In this document: positions 8,305 through 16,200 of the stretch, piece by piece
Position numbering within the stretch: position 1 is the first letter of the stretch
Layout: the number at the start of each line of letters is the position of its first letter
Assembly (NCBI RefSeq): GCF_022818495.1
Contig: NZ_CP089291.1
Span: 2,745,501 to 2,809,500, forward strand
Direction: 5' to 3'
DNA length: 64,000 nt
DNA from: Fodinisporobacter ferrooxydans
GTDB lineage: Bacteria; Bacillota; Bacilli; Tumebacillales; MYW30-H2
Position numbers and translations under genes: made by a program
Notes under the pieces: model-generated
Databases searched by the model: none
What the model saw: only the letters and a program-made list of their open reading frames with translations
Told to the model about the DNA's origin: nothing

Positions 8305-9903
8305 TTATTCCCTTTTATCAGGTTGCGGCATTAAATCAGGTTTTTGACGTTGCGGATTTTGATACCCAAAAAGTCTTGGGCGTAATCCCATCGCCCAATG
8401 TGGTGCTCGGATGAACGTATCTTTCAAGTTATTTAGTGTAAGTGGTGCAACCGGCGTCAAATACGGAACACCAAGTGATCGCAATCCGCACAAATGGATA
8501 AGAATAAGCAGCAATCCGATCACGATGCCGAATAGGCCAAGTGTCGCGGCAAGTATCATGATTGGAAAACGCAACATCCGAATGCTGATTCCAAGATTAA
8601 AGCGTGGAACGATAAACGAAGCGATACCGGTGATCGACACTACGATAACCATTGGAGCAGAAACAATACCTGCCTGTACAGCCGCTTGACCGATAACAAG
8701 TGCTCCTACAATGCTGACAGCTGACCCGACAGGTCTTGGCAAGCGTACGCCGGCTTCTCGCAATGCTTCAAATGTAATTTCCATCATCAATGCCTCGACA
8801 AATGCCGGGAAAGGGCTGCTCTCACGGGATGAGGCAACAGATAACAGCAGATTTGTCGGCAGCATTTCCTGATGATATGTGGTAATGGCAATATATAACG
8901 AAGGCAACAGAAGTGCAATGAACAGAAAGATAAACCGCACCCAGCGGATAAATATGGATACCATGGAGCGTTCGTAATAATCCTCACTCGCCTGTAAAAA
9001 ACCGAAAAAACTGACGGGTGTCATGATTACAAAAGGTGTGCCGTCGATAAAGATTGCAACCCTTCCCTCCATTAAATTGGCGGCTACGGCATCCGGACGT
9101 TCCGTATTTTGAAATTGCGGAAATGGCGAAAACGGATTGTCTTCCAGCAATTCTTCAATATACCCGCTTTCCAATACCCCATCTATATCAATTCTTCCAA
9201 GCCGATTTTTGACCTCAGTGACAACGGAGTCTGTAACAATTCCATCAATGTAAGCAATCACAAGATCTGTTTTTGTGACTCTTCCTATTTTCATGGATTC
9301 CATTTTTAAATTCTCTGTCCGAATTCGCCTGCGCAAAAGGGCAGTATTTGTCCGAATGTTTTCCGTAAATCCTTCTCTTGGCCCGCGAATCACAGCTTCC
9401 GTCAGAGGTTCTTCAACAGAACGTTGACTCCATTTTTTTGTGCTCAATACGATCGCAGATGTTTCACCATCAACGAGTAATACCGCATTGGCTGCCAGTA
9501 CATCATCTATGACTTCAGTGAATGCGCCAACTTCCGAAGTTTGTGCGACGGATAAGTTTTGTTCAAGAAATTGTTTGAAATCGAATGCTGATTCGTCTCC
9601 CGACGCTTCGACCGTCATGAGCGGTTTTAATACACTTAACTCCAGTTGATTTGTATCGATTAACCCATCGATATAAAGTAAGAGTGCTTTCTTTTTTTTT
9701 AGAATTACAAATTCGCGATACACTATATCAGAACATTTGGCAAAATGCTGTTTAAGCAGGGATAGATTCATATTTAGATCGTACGAAATAAGATTCTGTT
9801 TGTCTTCATGATTTATGCGTTGAAATGTAATTCCCGTATTTGTGGAATCACTGCTTGTTTTATAACGGTTTTTCTTGAAAAAACGATTGTCACGTTGTTG
9901 CAT
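8305..9903 (-). CDS. germinant receptor subunit GerAA type
   Basis: The A subunit of a spore germinant receptor has a soluble N-terminal half (about residues 1-310) and a C-terminal membrane half with several helices. Family motifs include AYIDGIV, REGFTENIRTNTALLRRRI, FIDGTPFVIMTPVSFF, FPAFVEALMMEITFEALREA, GVRLPRPVGSAVSIVGALVI and FNLGISIRMLRFP. The frame stays open to 10107, but GGAGGTGATTGG before ATG 9903 sets the start (532 aa, normal). It is the first gene of a six-gene operon. Ger operons are transcribed by sigma-G; a CATAATA at 9991-9997 (minus) could be a -10, but no well-spaced -35 is visible. Confidence 0.95.
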   Translation of the reverse strand: MQQRDNRFFKKNRYKTSSDSTNTGITFQRINHEDKQNLISYDLNMNLSLLKQHFAKCSDIVYREFVILKKKKALLLYIDGLIDTNQLELSVLKPLMTVEASGDESAFDFKQFLEQNLSVAQTSEVGAFTEVIDDVLAANAVLLVDGETSAIVLSTKKWSQRSVEEPLTEAVIRGPREGFTENIRTNTALLRRRIRTENLKMESMKIGRVTKTDLVIAYIDGIVTDSVVTEVKNRLGRIDIDGVLESGYIEELLEDNPFSPFPQFQNTERPDAVAANLMEGRVAIFIDGTPFVIMTPVSFFGFLQASEDYYERSMVSIFIRWVRFIFLFIALLLPSLYIAITTYHQEMLPTNLLLSVASSRESSPFPAFVEALMMEITFEALREAGVRLPRPVGSAVSIVGALVIGQAAVQAGIVSAPMVIVVSITGIASFIVPRFNLGISIRMLRFPIMILAATLGLFGIVIGLLLILIHLCGLRSLGVPYLTPVAPLTLNNLKDTFIRAPHWAMGLRPRLFGYQNPQRQKPDLMPQPDKRE

Positions 9904-10177
9904 CCAATCACCTCCTCGTATGGTTATCATTTCAAATTTCTTTGGATTTATTCCATGGGATATGCAGTTGATTTGTAGATAATAGGAATTTATTATGTCC
10001 GAAGAACAGAACCACCCCAATTCAAGTGTTCCGTACTTCAAACCATTCCAAAATTGAACAGAAAAATACGGTTGTAGCCAGTGTTTCAAACGAAATTTCC
10101 TTGCCAAGTATCCGCCAAGGGATCTCCTGGTTTATAATAAAGGTTAACAATTCGTCTAAGGTGGATTGCTTTACGAG

Positions 10178-10585
10178 ATGAAAGAACAACATGCGATTAT
10201 CTTATTTGATGGCATGTGCAACTTTTGCAATCATTCCGTCAGTTTTATTATTCGGCATGACTCGCACGACCGATATCGGTTTGCGCCATTGCAATCAAAC
10301 ACAGGCCAGGACTACTTGGAGAAATTCGCTATTCAAAAGGATGTAAATTCCATTGTATTGATTGAGGGAGAACGGTGGTATGTGGAATCCACCGCAGCTT
10401 TACGAATTTGCCGAGATTTGGATGGGCTGTGGAAAGCATTTTATCCACTGCTCTTCATTCCTAAAGCAATTCGAGATTTTTGCTATCGTTGGTTTGCCAA
10501 TAAGCGCTATATTCTTTTTGGAAAAAGAGATTCTTGTATGGTACCGACAAAAAAAATCAAAGAAAAATTTCTGTTGGACGAGTAA
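10178..10585 (+). CDS. DCC-family thiol-disulfide oxidoreductase-like protein (DUF393)
   Basis: The N-terminus AIILFDGMCNFCNHSVSFII carries the Asp-x-x-Cys-x-x-Cys motif that names the DCC (DUF393) family, a thioredoxin-like fold of uncertain substrate. At 135 residues it matches the family's single-domain form. YxxFxKRxxCM near the C-terminus is also typical. ATG 10178 lies 13 nt after AAGGTGG; a TTG at 10166 directly follows that sequence and is less likely. It is monocistronic, divergent from the ger operon, and has its own terminator. Confidence 0.88.
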   Translation: MKEQHAIILFDGMCNFCNHSVSFIIRHDSHDRYRFAPLQSNTGQDYLEKFAIQKDVNSIVLIEGERWYVESTAALRICRDLDGLWKAFYPLLFIPKAIRDFCYRWFANKRYILFGKRDSCMVPTKKIKEKFLLDE

Positions 10586-10586
10586 T

Positions 10587-10620
10587 AAAGCTTCCGTATG
10601 AGATGGAAGCTTTTTCTTTT
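10587..10620 (+). terminator. intrinsic terminator of the DCC gene
   Basis: A perfect 9-bp stem AAAGCTTCC / GGAAGCTTT has a 9-nt loop and is followed by TTCTTTT. It begins 2 nt after the stop codon. Confidence 0.88.
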
Positions 10621-10741
10621 TGCCTGCCTGGCCAATGTAGACACAACGCATCAGAGAAAGTCCGGTCGAGGCAAGCGGCAAGCCGACTTGCATGTCCGGA
10701 GCCACGCAGCCTGGCTGCAGACACTTGCAGATGACAGGCAA
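10620..10741 (+). other. GC-rich segment with nested inverted repeats (possible structured RNA)
   Basis: The segment is closed by TTGCCTG (10620-10626) and CAGGCAA (10735-10741). Inside is a stepped hairpin: TCCGG (10661-10665) with CCGGA (10696-10700), GCAAG (10671-10675) with CTTGC (10687-10691) and a tip CGGC/GCCG around AA. A second hairpin is GCAGC (10706-10710) with GCTGC (10714-10718). The region is visibly richer in GC than its surroundings and has no credible ORF. It matches no riboswitch class I know. It could be a small RNA, a 5' leader of the gene at 10852, or a decayed mobile-element end. Confidence 0.4.
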
Positions 10742-10851
10742 CTGGTGAAGGAATCTTGCGATTCAATGGTAGATTTGATTCAATGGCCTGTTTCGATTTG
10801 ATAACATATGTTTCCGGACATGCATAGTATAAAGAAAGGCAGGTGATTTCT

Positions 10852-11325
10852 ATGAATTTACGTCCTGGCGACCTTGTATTTGTCCGTGGAACCACATGGT
10901 TCGAAAAAGCGATCGAAGACATTACAAGCAGTCAATATTCACACGTTGCCGGAATTGTAAAAGAAAACGAACTGATCGAAGCGCAAGGATTTCGAAAAAC
11001 AGGCTACCAAGGGTTGGACTGCTACTATGGCCAAAGTGATATTTTTACTTGTGCAGGTTTAAGCGATGAGCAGAGACAAGCAATCATCGAATGCGTTCTA
11101 TCCGAAGTTGGTACAAGATATGATTATATTTTAATCCTCTGGGAAGCCGTACGATATCTCTTGCATAAAGTTTTCCCATACAAAGAAACGAAACGGCGAA
11201 TCTGCTCCACGCTTTGGGCTGATGCATACAAGGCAGCGGGAATTGATTTGTGTCCTGGCATTCGATATCCATCGCCGGAGGATCTGGCGCAATCCAAGCT
11301 GCTCAAGAAAATAGGAAGTTATTAA
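10852..11325 (+). CDS. permuted NlpC/P60-like (YiiX/LRAT-type) hydrolase
   Basis: This 157-residue protein opens MNLRPGDLVFVRG and has YSHVAGIV (catalytic His), IEAQG and, near the C-terminus, RRICSTLWADAYKAAG with the likely nucleophile Cys. His before Cys is the circularly permuted papain-like arrangement of the YiiX/YebB branch of NlpC/P60 proteins, which act on peptide, amide or lipid ester bonds. No signal peptide is present. AGGTGA precedes ATG 10852. It starts a cluster with an HNH protein and a glucosaminidase, which looks like a phage lysis or tail module, but its substrate cannot be read from sequence. Confidence 0.8.
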   Translation: MNLRPGDLVFVRGTTWFEKAIEDITSSQYSHVAGIVKENELIEAQGFRKTGYQGLDCYYGQSDIFTCAGLSDEQRQAIIECVLSEVGTRYDYILILWEAVRYLLHKVFPYKETKRRICSTLWADAYKAAGIDLCPGIRYPSPEDLAQSKLLKKIGSY

Positions 11326-11434
11326 CGGTCGAAAACGCCAGATACATCCACGTATGTAGTAAACAAGGTGTCCACAGCAAAATAAAGTCAAGCATCATAT
11401 GATATACGAGGTTGATAGATTTGAGGTGATAGGA

Positions 11435-11938
11435 ATGTCTGATGTGCAAGAACATGTAATGACACGAACGTTAAAAGAAATCGTGATCGTTCCGGATCAT
11501 GTGAATCGGACGGAATCTGCCGAATTTCGAAAATCAAAAGAACGATTGAAAGCAGACGGACATTATCGGTGTTGGGTATGCGGATCCACGGAAAACCTGC
11601 AAGTACACCATGTCGGACTGGAGTGGAGTCTGGCAAATGTCGGCGACTTTGACAAATTGAAAGAGTTTGTGGAAACGTTTGATGTTTACGGATATGGACG
11701 ATTGTTGAAGAATCAACCGATCACGTCGGTCGATGATGTGCGAAACTGCATGACGCTTTGTCAGGAGCATCACACCGGCGTCGATCACGAAAGCGGCGGC
11801 AGCGGAACGGGCATTCATGAAATTACGTTTCCAGTATGGCTCATACAGAAGCTTGCAAAACAAGGCGTTCATGCTGTTCCGCAGGCGGGTGAAACACTTC
11901 GGCAAGCAGAAGCAACTGTCAAGAATGAAGGTGATTAA
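11435..11938 (+). CDS. HNH-like zinc-binding protein
   Basis: The 167-residue protein has a CWVCGSTENLQVHHVGLEW block followed about 50 residues later by CMTLCQEHHTGVDH. Together they give the CxxC...HH...CxxHH layout of HNH/McrA-type nuclease folds, with zinc on the four cysteines. The C-terminal region (FPVWLIQKLAKQGVH) is not recognised. GAGGTGATAGGA stands before ATG 11435, which is preferred over the upstream frame opening at 11399. Its stop is 2 nt before the glucosaminidase start, so the two are co-translated. Whether it cuts DNA is inference; the phage-like neighbourhood is consistent with it. Confidence 0.65.
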   Translation: MSDVQEHVMTRTLKEIVIVPDHVNRTESAEFRKSKERLKADGHYRCWVCGSTENLQVHHVGLEWSLANVGDFDKLKEFVETFDVYGYGRLLKNQPITSVDDVRNCMTLCQEHHTGVDHESGGSGTGIHEITFPVWLIQKLAKQGVHAVPQAGETLRQAEATVKNEGD

Positions 11939-11940
11939 TC

Positions 11941-12657
11941 ATGCAGCCACAAGATTTTATCAGCACAATCGCCCAAGCTGCGCAAGAATTTCAGATTCAA
12001 TCGAATGTATTTGCATCTGTTACGATTGCGCAAGCGGCGCTGGAAACCGGTTGGTGCAACTTTCTTCCGGTCGATAAGTACACAGGCAAACAATCGTATA
12101 ACCTCTTCGGCGTACAAGGCAATGGTCCAAACGGTCACGTTCTATGCGATACACAAGAATACTATAACGATCGATTGGCAACGGTCGAAGTGCAGTTTGC
12201 AGCATACGATAATTTTTTCGAGTCAATTGCCGGACATGCACAAGTGCTTTTGCGGGACAATTTCGCACCTGTACGAGAAGCAGCAACACCAGAGGAAGCC
12301 TGTCGTCAATTGTATCGATGTCATTATGCAACGGACCCGGGTTATGCTGATAAGCTCATTGCGATTATTGACGAGTTTGGGTTAAAACAATACGATTTTT
12401 CAAGAGGTGACTTGCAAATGATTGCAGAAATGCAACAACAGATGATCACGCTGCAAAATCAAGTACGTGCTTTACAGGAGCAGCTTAATGCTTATAACGA
12501 TCCAACCGTTTCCGTTTGGGCGGCAGCGGCGATCAAAAAAGCTGAAGCGAAAAAGACGATCGTAGGAGATACAGCGGGGCACATCAATCCGAAAGCACCG
12601 GTGACACGGGAACAATTGGCAGTGATTTTAGATCGACTCGGATTGCTCGGCAAGTAA
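11941..12657 (+). CDS. glucosaminidase-family wall hydrolase with SLH-like C-terminus
   Basis: The 238-residue protein has a FlgJ/LytG-type glucosaminidase domain (about residues 5-155) with SVTIAQAALETGW (catalytic Glu), YNLFGVQGNGPNG and YATDPGYADKLIAIIDEFGL. A coiled-coil linker rich in Gln/Glu (about 160-190) follows, then a truncated S-layer-homology-like unit (VSVWAAAAIKKAEAKKTIVG...PVTREQLAVILDRLGLL). There is no signal peptide, as expected for a phage-type endolysin that relies on a holin. The same linker plus SLH-like unit occurs alone in the protein at 33341-33556. It probably cleaves glycan strands between GlcNAc and MurNAc. Confidence 0.85.
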   Translation: MQPQDFISTIAQAAQEFQIQSNVFASVTIAQAALETGWCNFLPVDKYTGKQSYNLFGVQGNGPNGHVLCDTQEYYNDRLATVEVQFAAYDNFFESIAGHAQVLLRDNFAPVREAATPEEACRQLYRCHYATDPGYADKLIAIIDEFGLKQYDFSRGDLQMIAEMQQQMITLQNQVRALQEQLNAYNDPTVSVWAAAAIKKAEAKKTIVGDTAGHINPKAPVTREQLAVILDRLGLLGK

Positions 12658-12660
12658 GCA

Positions 12661-12685
12661 GGCTCCTCAGCCCAGGAGGGGCTTT
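12661..12685 (+). terminator. weak hairpin after the glucosaminidase gene
   Basis: AGCCC (12669-12673) pairs with GGGCT (12679-12683) and is followed by TTAT. The stem is short, so attenuation rather than full termination is likely. Confidence 0.4.
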
Positions 12686-12710
12686 ATCAATTACAAAGGA
12701 GGTGCGCCAT

Positions 12711-12791
12711 ATGCTCACTATATTCTTAAAACCAGAAACCTCCGGATATCAGCAGGATGTCAATCCGGAGGTTTCTCTCTATCATTTATAA
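12711..12791 (+). pseudogene. truncated gene start fused to the sigK repeat (26 codons)
   Basis: An AAAGGAGGTGCGCCAT ribosome-binding site, among the best in the window, leads into ATG 12711. After only seven codons the frame enters the duplicated sigK terminator (from 12733) and stops at 12789. The sequence up to the junction reads MLTIFLK, followed by residues encoded by the terminator hairpin. The simplest reading is that a gene following the glucosaminidase, for example a holin, was cut off when the sigK fragment arrived. The product itself is unlikely to be functional. Confidence 0.5.
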
Positions 12792-13017
12792 GCAATTATA
12801 ATCACTTATAGCTTCGTTCCGTTTTGCGGTCTTGCTTAGGGCGCAATTCATGCAACAGTTTCGTCAGCGCGCGTTTTTCGATTTTATCGGAGTCTGAGCC
12901 GAGAACGTCGATCAATGTGATTTCATTGCCTTCTTTATCTGTGCCAATCGGGTCATGCAGGGATACGTCTTTGCGGGTTTTTTTCAATGAACGCAAATGC
13001 ACGAGAATCTCATTTTC
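12733..13017 (+). repeat. left direct repeat: partial copy of the sigK 3' end and terminator
   Basis: This segment is nearly identical to 20043-20505, including the long terminator hairpin (12734-12776) and the sigK coding end, but lacks 177 bp that correspond to about 20194-20373 in the intact gene. Both copies have the same orientation and bracket about 7 kb of AT-rich cargo. Homology ends at CATTTTC on the right side. Confidence 0.9.
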
Positions 13018-13038
13018 CATGTCAAAAGATAGTCGCAA
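12802..13038 (-). pseudogene. sigK fragment with in-frame deletion
   Basis: The 78-codon minus frame matches intact SigK from ENEIL(V/M)[12 protein letters not shown] through [10 protein letters not shown], then jumps by one Lys codon to [20 protein letters not shown]. Missing are the N-terminal half (pro-sequence, most of region 2) and 60 residues covering region 3 and most of the region 4 helix-turn-helix; only region 2.4-3 and the extreme C-terminus remain. It cannot act as a sigma factor. The near-identity to 20113-20835 means that the duplication is recent or that gene conversion keeps the copies alike. The first six residues come from unrelated flanking DNA. Confidence 0.9.
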
Positions 13039-13086
13039 AATATTGCATTTTGCCTGTACGGCTCCAAAAATATAAAAAATCGGGCA

Positions 13087-13317
13087 TTATACCCGTCTTG
13101 TTTCCTTCAAGAAGCGTATTTCGTTTTCAACATCATGCAATCTTATTTTAGTATATTTGTTGTCATGTTCCAAACGGTCTAGCCCCTCTTCAATACGGTC
13201 TAATCGGGAATTTACTTCTTTAAAACGGTTGTTCATTTCTTCTCTTAGACCATTTACGGCTTTAGTCAAGTCTATAACGGCCGAATAAATTAAGTCCCAA
13301 GAGCGTTCATCTGCCAT
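13087..13317 (-). CDS. small coiled-coil protein (76 aa)
   Basis: The product MADERSWDLIYSAVIDLTKA... is followed by a heptad-rich coiled coil (LREEMNNRFKEVNSRLDRIE and onward) to the end. Such short coiled-coil proteins are common in prophages and mobile regions of Bacillales, often beside holin or XhlA-type genes, but no transmembrane segment is present here. GGGAGAG stands 7 nt before ATG 13317. It lies just inside the sigK-flanked cargo on the opposite strand to the liv genes. Function is unknown. Confidence 0.65.
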   Translation of the reverse strand: MADERSWDLIYSAVIDLTKAVNGLREEMNNRFKEVNSRLDRIEEGLDRLEHDNKYTKIRLHDVENEIRFLKETRRV

Positions 13318-13468
13318 CGTTTTTCTCTCCCGTCATGAACTCGTGATCATAGTATAACACGTTTTCGCCGTGTTGCGTCCAATTGAATCTTGTTGCTAAC
13401 AAGTTTTAATTGATTTAAAAATTTTATCCATATATTCTGAATTGTCGAAATATGTAGAAAATTATTCA

Positions 13469-13496
13469 TTGAATAATTTTGAATATTTTATATAAT
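13469..13496 (+). promoter_or_regulatory. sigma-A-like promoter for the liv operon
   Basis: TTGAAT (13469-13474), 16 bp, TATAAT (13491-13496), in very AT-rich DNA about 120 bp before livH. The long leader leaves room for the IclR-type regulator encoded at the end of the cargo to bind. Confidence 0.55.
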
Positions 13497-13616
13497 ATAC
13501 ATATAAAGAACTAATTCACTATATAGAGAATAAAAAAGGGTGTGAAATAGAAAATAGATTCGAATAATTTTGATAGAAACTATTAACGAAACTTTGTCCG
13601 CTAAGGGAGGATTGCC

Positions 13617-14456
13617 ATGTTGTTGGAACAACTTCTCAACGGACTTAACATGGGCTCCGTTTATGCATTAGTAGGATTAGGATTCTCGCTTATTTACGGG
13701 GTGTTAGGTCTGATTAATTTTGCACACGGTGAAGTTTGTATGATAGGAGCTTTTTTGGCATTTTCCGCAATGTCATTTTTGGGGATTAGCTTCTATCCTG
13801 CTCTCCTTTTATCAGTAATAGCAACAGGAATCCTGGGAATCGTTATTGATCGAATAGGGTTTCGGCCGATCCGAAAAGCATCTCATATTGCCCAGTTAAT
13901 CAGCACACTCGCATTATCGATTGTTTTGCGTAATCTCGCCATGCTGGTTTGGGGGAGTAAAACATTCCCGTTTCCTAATATCCTTGGTAACCATTTGCGA
14001 CTAGTGATCCCGATTACCCTCTTTCTATTAATGGTAGTTTTACATTTGATCATCACACGAACGAAGATTGGTATTGCCGTTCGAGCCATCAGCATGAATC
14101 AGGAGGTTGCATCAACCTTAGGCGTAAACACAAATCGCACAATAACATGGGTTGTCTCAATCGGTTCAGCTCTTGGAGGCTTGGCAGGCATATTAATTGC
14201 TATGTATTATTCGGCTATAACCTTTGATATGGGATATAATCTTGCTCTTAAAGCATTTGTTGCTTCCATAATTGGCGGTTTAGGCAACATTTACGGGACT
14301 ATTTTTGGAGGACTAATATTGGGGATTTTTGAAGGGTTGCTTCAAGCATATGTATCAACATCTTATACGGATGTCTTTTCCTTCACGCTGCTCATTTTAG
14401 TACTCTTGTTTAAACCCTTCGGTATTTTTGGCAAGTCAGTCGAGAAGGGAGGTTGA
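13617..14456 (+). CDS. livH: branched-chain amino acid-type ABC permease LivH
   Basis: This is one of the two membrane subunits of a HAAT-family importer. Its 279 residues form about eight membrane segments, with the LivH signature LINFAHGEVCMIGAF, GIAVRAISMNQEVASTLGVN in the cytoplasmic coupling loop and KAFVASIIGGLGNIYGTIFGG near the end. AAGGGAGG lies 6 nt before ATG 13617. Its stop overlaps the region used by livM for initiation. HAAT importers carry branched-chain amino acids but also amides, urea and aromatic acids, so the substrate is open. Confidence 0.93.
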   Translation: MLLEQLLNGLNMGSVYALVGLGFSLIYGVLGLINFAHGEVCMIGAFLAFSAMSFLGISFYPALLLSVIATGILGIVIDRIGFRPIRKASHIAQLISTLALSIVLRNLAMLVWGSKTFPFPNILGNHLRLVIPITLFLLMVVLHLIITRTKIGIAVRAISMNQEVASTLGVNTNRTITWVVSIGSALGGLAGILIAMYYSAITFDMGYNLALKAFVASIIGGLGNIYGTIFGGLILGIFEGLLQAYVSTSYTDVFSFTLLILVLLFKPFGIFGKSVEKGG

Positions 14457-14461
14457 TAGAT

Positions 14462-15415
14462 TTGAGACTCTCAACACAAGTTCGGTTCCTTCAGACATCT
14501 AGGCTAACTTGGGGAGTGTACGCCTTACTGTTTATATGTTTCCTGTTTCTGCCTTGGATCATCGATGGATATTACATACACATACTAATTTTAATCGGCG
14601 TCTATGTTCTGCTTTCTTCCAGTTTAGACTTGGCACTAGGTACAACTGGTTTACTGCAACTTGGTCATGCAGGTTTTTATGGCATAGGAGCATACGTTGG
14701 CGCCATTGTTTCTACCCGCATTTTCCCCAATACTTGGTTAGGTTTTTGGATCGGATTGCCGATTGTAGTGGTTGTTTGCATGATTGCCGGGTTAGTAATA
14801 GGCGTTCCTACCCTTCGCCTAAAAGGGCACTATTTTGGTCTGGCAACGCTAGGATTTGGAGAGATCGTTTACGGTATTTTATTGAACTGGCAATCTGTAA
14901 CTAACGGATCATTTGGGATTAAAAGTATTCCTTCTCCTCACATTGGTTCTATTGATCTAGGACAAAGGGAATATTTCTATTACCTAATCTGGATAGTTGT
15001 GGCTTTGATTTTGTGGATATTATACGCTCTTCGTAAAAGTCGATTTGGTTATATGTGGCGAGCTGTAAGAGAAGATGAGGTCGCAGCCGGAACCATGGGG
15101 ATTCATGTGTTTAAACAGAAGGTTATCGTCTTAATGATTAGCGCGGGAATTGCAGGAATTGCAGGATCCTTTTTTGCTCATTACATTTCTTATATCAGTC
15201 CAGACAATTTTACATTAGATGAATCCATTTTGGTGCTCTCCATGGTCATCATTGGTGGAAAAGACAGTTTGCGTGGAGTGCTGTTAGGATCATTTTTACT
15301 CGTCGTATTGCCAGAGATTCTCCGGCCTGTTGCCCAATATCGTATGTTAATTTACGGATTCATTCTAGCGGTTATGATTTTATATCGTCCGGAAGGGATT
15401 GTAGGGAAAAAATGA
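14462..15415 (+). CDS. livM: branched-chain amino acid-type ABC permease LivM
   Basis: This is the second membrane subunit of the importer. Motifs include LQLGHAGFYGIGAYVGA, LRLKGHYFGLATLGFGEIV, GYMWRAVREDEVAAGTMGIH and the C-terminal GGKDSLRGVLLGSFLLVVLPEIL, all typical of LivM. The start is a TTG: the one at 14462 sits 9 nt after AAGGGAGG, whereas TTG 14453, overlapping the livH stop, abuts it directly. The 3' end overlaps livG by ATGA at 15412-15415. Length is 317 residues. Confidence 0.92.
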   Translation: MRLSTQVRFLQTSRLTWGVYALLFICFLFLPWIIDGYYIHILILIGVYVLLSSSLDLALGTTGLLQLGHAGFYGIGAYVGAIVSTRIFPNTWLGFWIGLPIVVVVCMIAGLVIGVPTLRLKGHYFGLATLGFGEIVYGILLNWQSVTNGSFGIKSIPSPHIGSIDLGQREYFYYLIWIVVALILWILYALRKSRFGYMWRAVREDEVAAGTMGIHVFKQKVIVLMISAGIAGIAGSFFAHYISYISPDNFTLDESILVLSMVIIGGKDSLRGVLLGSFLLVVLPEILRPVAQYRMLIYGFILAVMILYRPEGIVGKK

Positions 15416-16200
15416 GTACAGTCAATCCTTTGTTACAGGTAAATGAGCTAAGTAAGGGATTTATGGGCATAAGAGCAGTCGATAATTTTTCGTTTGCCGT
15501 ACCACATGGCACTGTTGTCGGAATTATTGGACCAAACGGAGCGGGGAAAACGACAGTATTCAATTTAATTTCAAAACTGTATAAACCCGATAATGGGCGA
15601 ATTTATTTAGGGGGGCAGGACATTACAGATTTTAAGCCATATCAGGCAAACCAAATAGGTATAGCAAGAACATTCCAAAACATACGGTTATTAGGCAATC
15701 TGACAGTTCTTGAAAACGTAATGGTCACATTAGGGACACGTGCAACCTACACAATGGTTGATGTTATATTACATCGGCGATCGTTTCAAAAAATCGAAGC
15801 GGAGCGTTTGCAACTAGCAAATGAATTGTTAAAAAGGGTTGGATTGCTACATCGCTGCAACCATAAAGCATCCGCGCTTTCTTATGGTGAACAACGCCGT
15901 TTAGAGATTGTCCGCGCTCTAGCAACCAATCCTAAAATACTTCTCATGGATGAGCCGGTCGCAGGTATGAACCGATCTGAAAAAGATGATTTAGCCGAGT
16001 TTATCAAATCAATTGTTTCTGAGGGGGTATCAGTGTTGCTGATTGAGCATGATATGGGTTTCGTAATGTCTATTTGCGATACGATCATTGTCTTAAATTA
16101 TGGAAAGAAGATTGCTGAAGGATCTCCTGCACTAGTAAGACAAAACGAAGAAGTAATTGAAGCGTATTTGGGGAAGAATGCACATGTTAAGCATTCATAA
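15412..16200 (+). CDS. livG: branched-chain amino acid-type ABC ATPase LivG
   Basis: This is an ATP-binding subunit with Walker A GPNGAGKTT, Q-loop region ARTFQNIRLLGNLTVLENVM (a LivG hallmark), signature LSYGEQRRLEIVRAL and Walker B ILLMDEPVAGM. The 262-residue length and C-terminal EVIEAYLGK are normal. It overlaps livM by four bases and livF by 17 bases, so the operon is tightly translationally coupled. Confidence 0.95.
   Translation: MSTVNPLLQVNELSKGFMGIRAVDNFSFAVPHGTVVGIIGPNGAGKTTVFNLISKLYKPDNGRIYLGGQDITDFKPYQANQIGIARTFQNIRLLGNLTVLENVMVTLGTRATYTMVDVILHRRSFQKIEAERLQLANELLKRVGLLHRCNHKASALSYGEQRRLEIVRALATNPKILLMDEPVAGMNRSEKDDLAEFIKSIVSEGVSVLLIEHDMGFVMSICDTIIVLNYGKKIAEGSPALVRQNEEVIEAYLGKNAHVKHS

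Noticed and set aside
8305-10107. 600-residue version of GerA starting at 10107
   Set aside because: The extra 68 residues are not family-like. ATG 9903 has a strong GGAGGTGATTGG and gives the usual start.
10534-10922. Overlapping ORFs on both strands in the 10.5-10.9 kb gap
   Set aside because: They span the terminator and the GC-rich structured segment, lack ribosome-binding sites and have no recognisable domain.
11435-11938. Calling the HNH-like protein a restriction or homing endonuclease
   Set aside because: Only the zinc-binding CxxC/HH pattern is visible. No intron, methylase or specificity partner is present.
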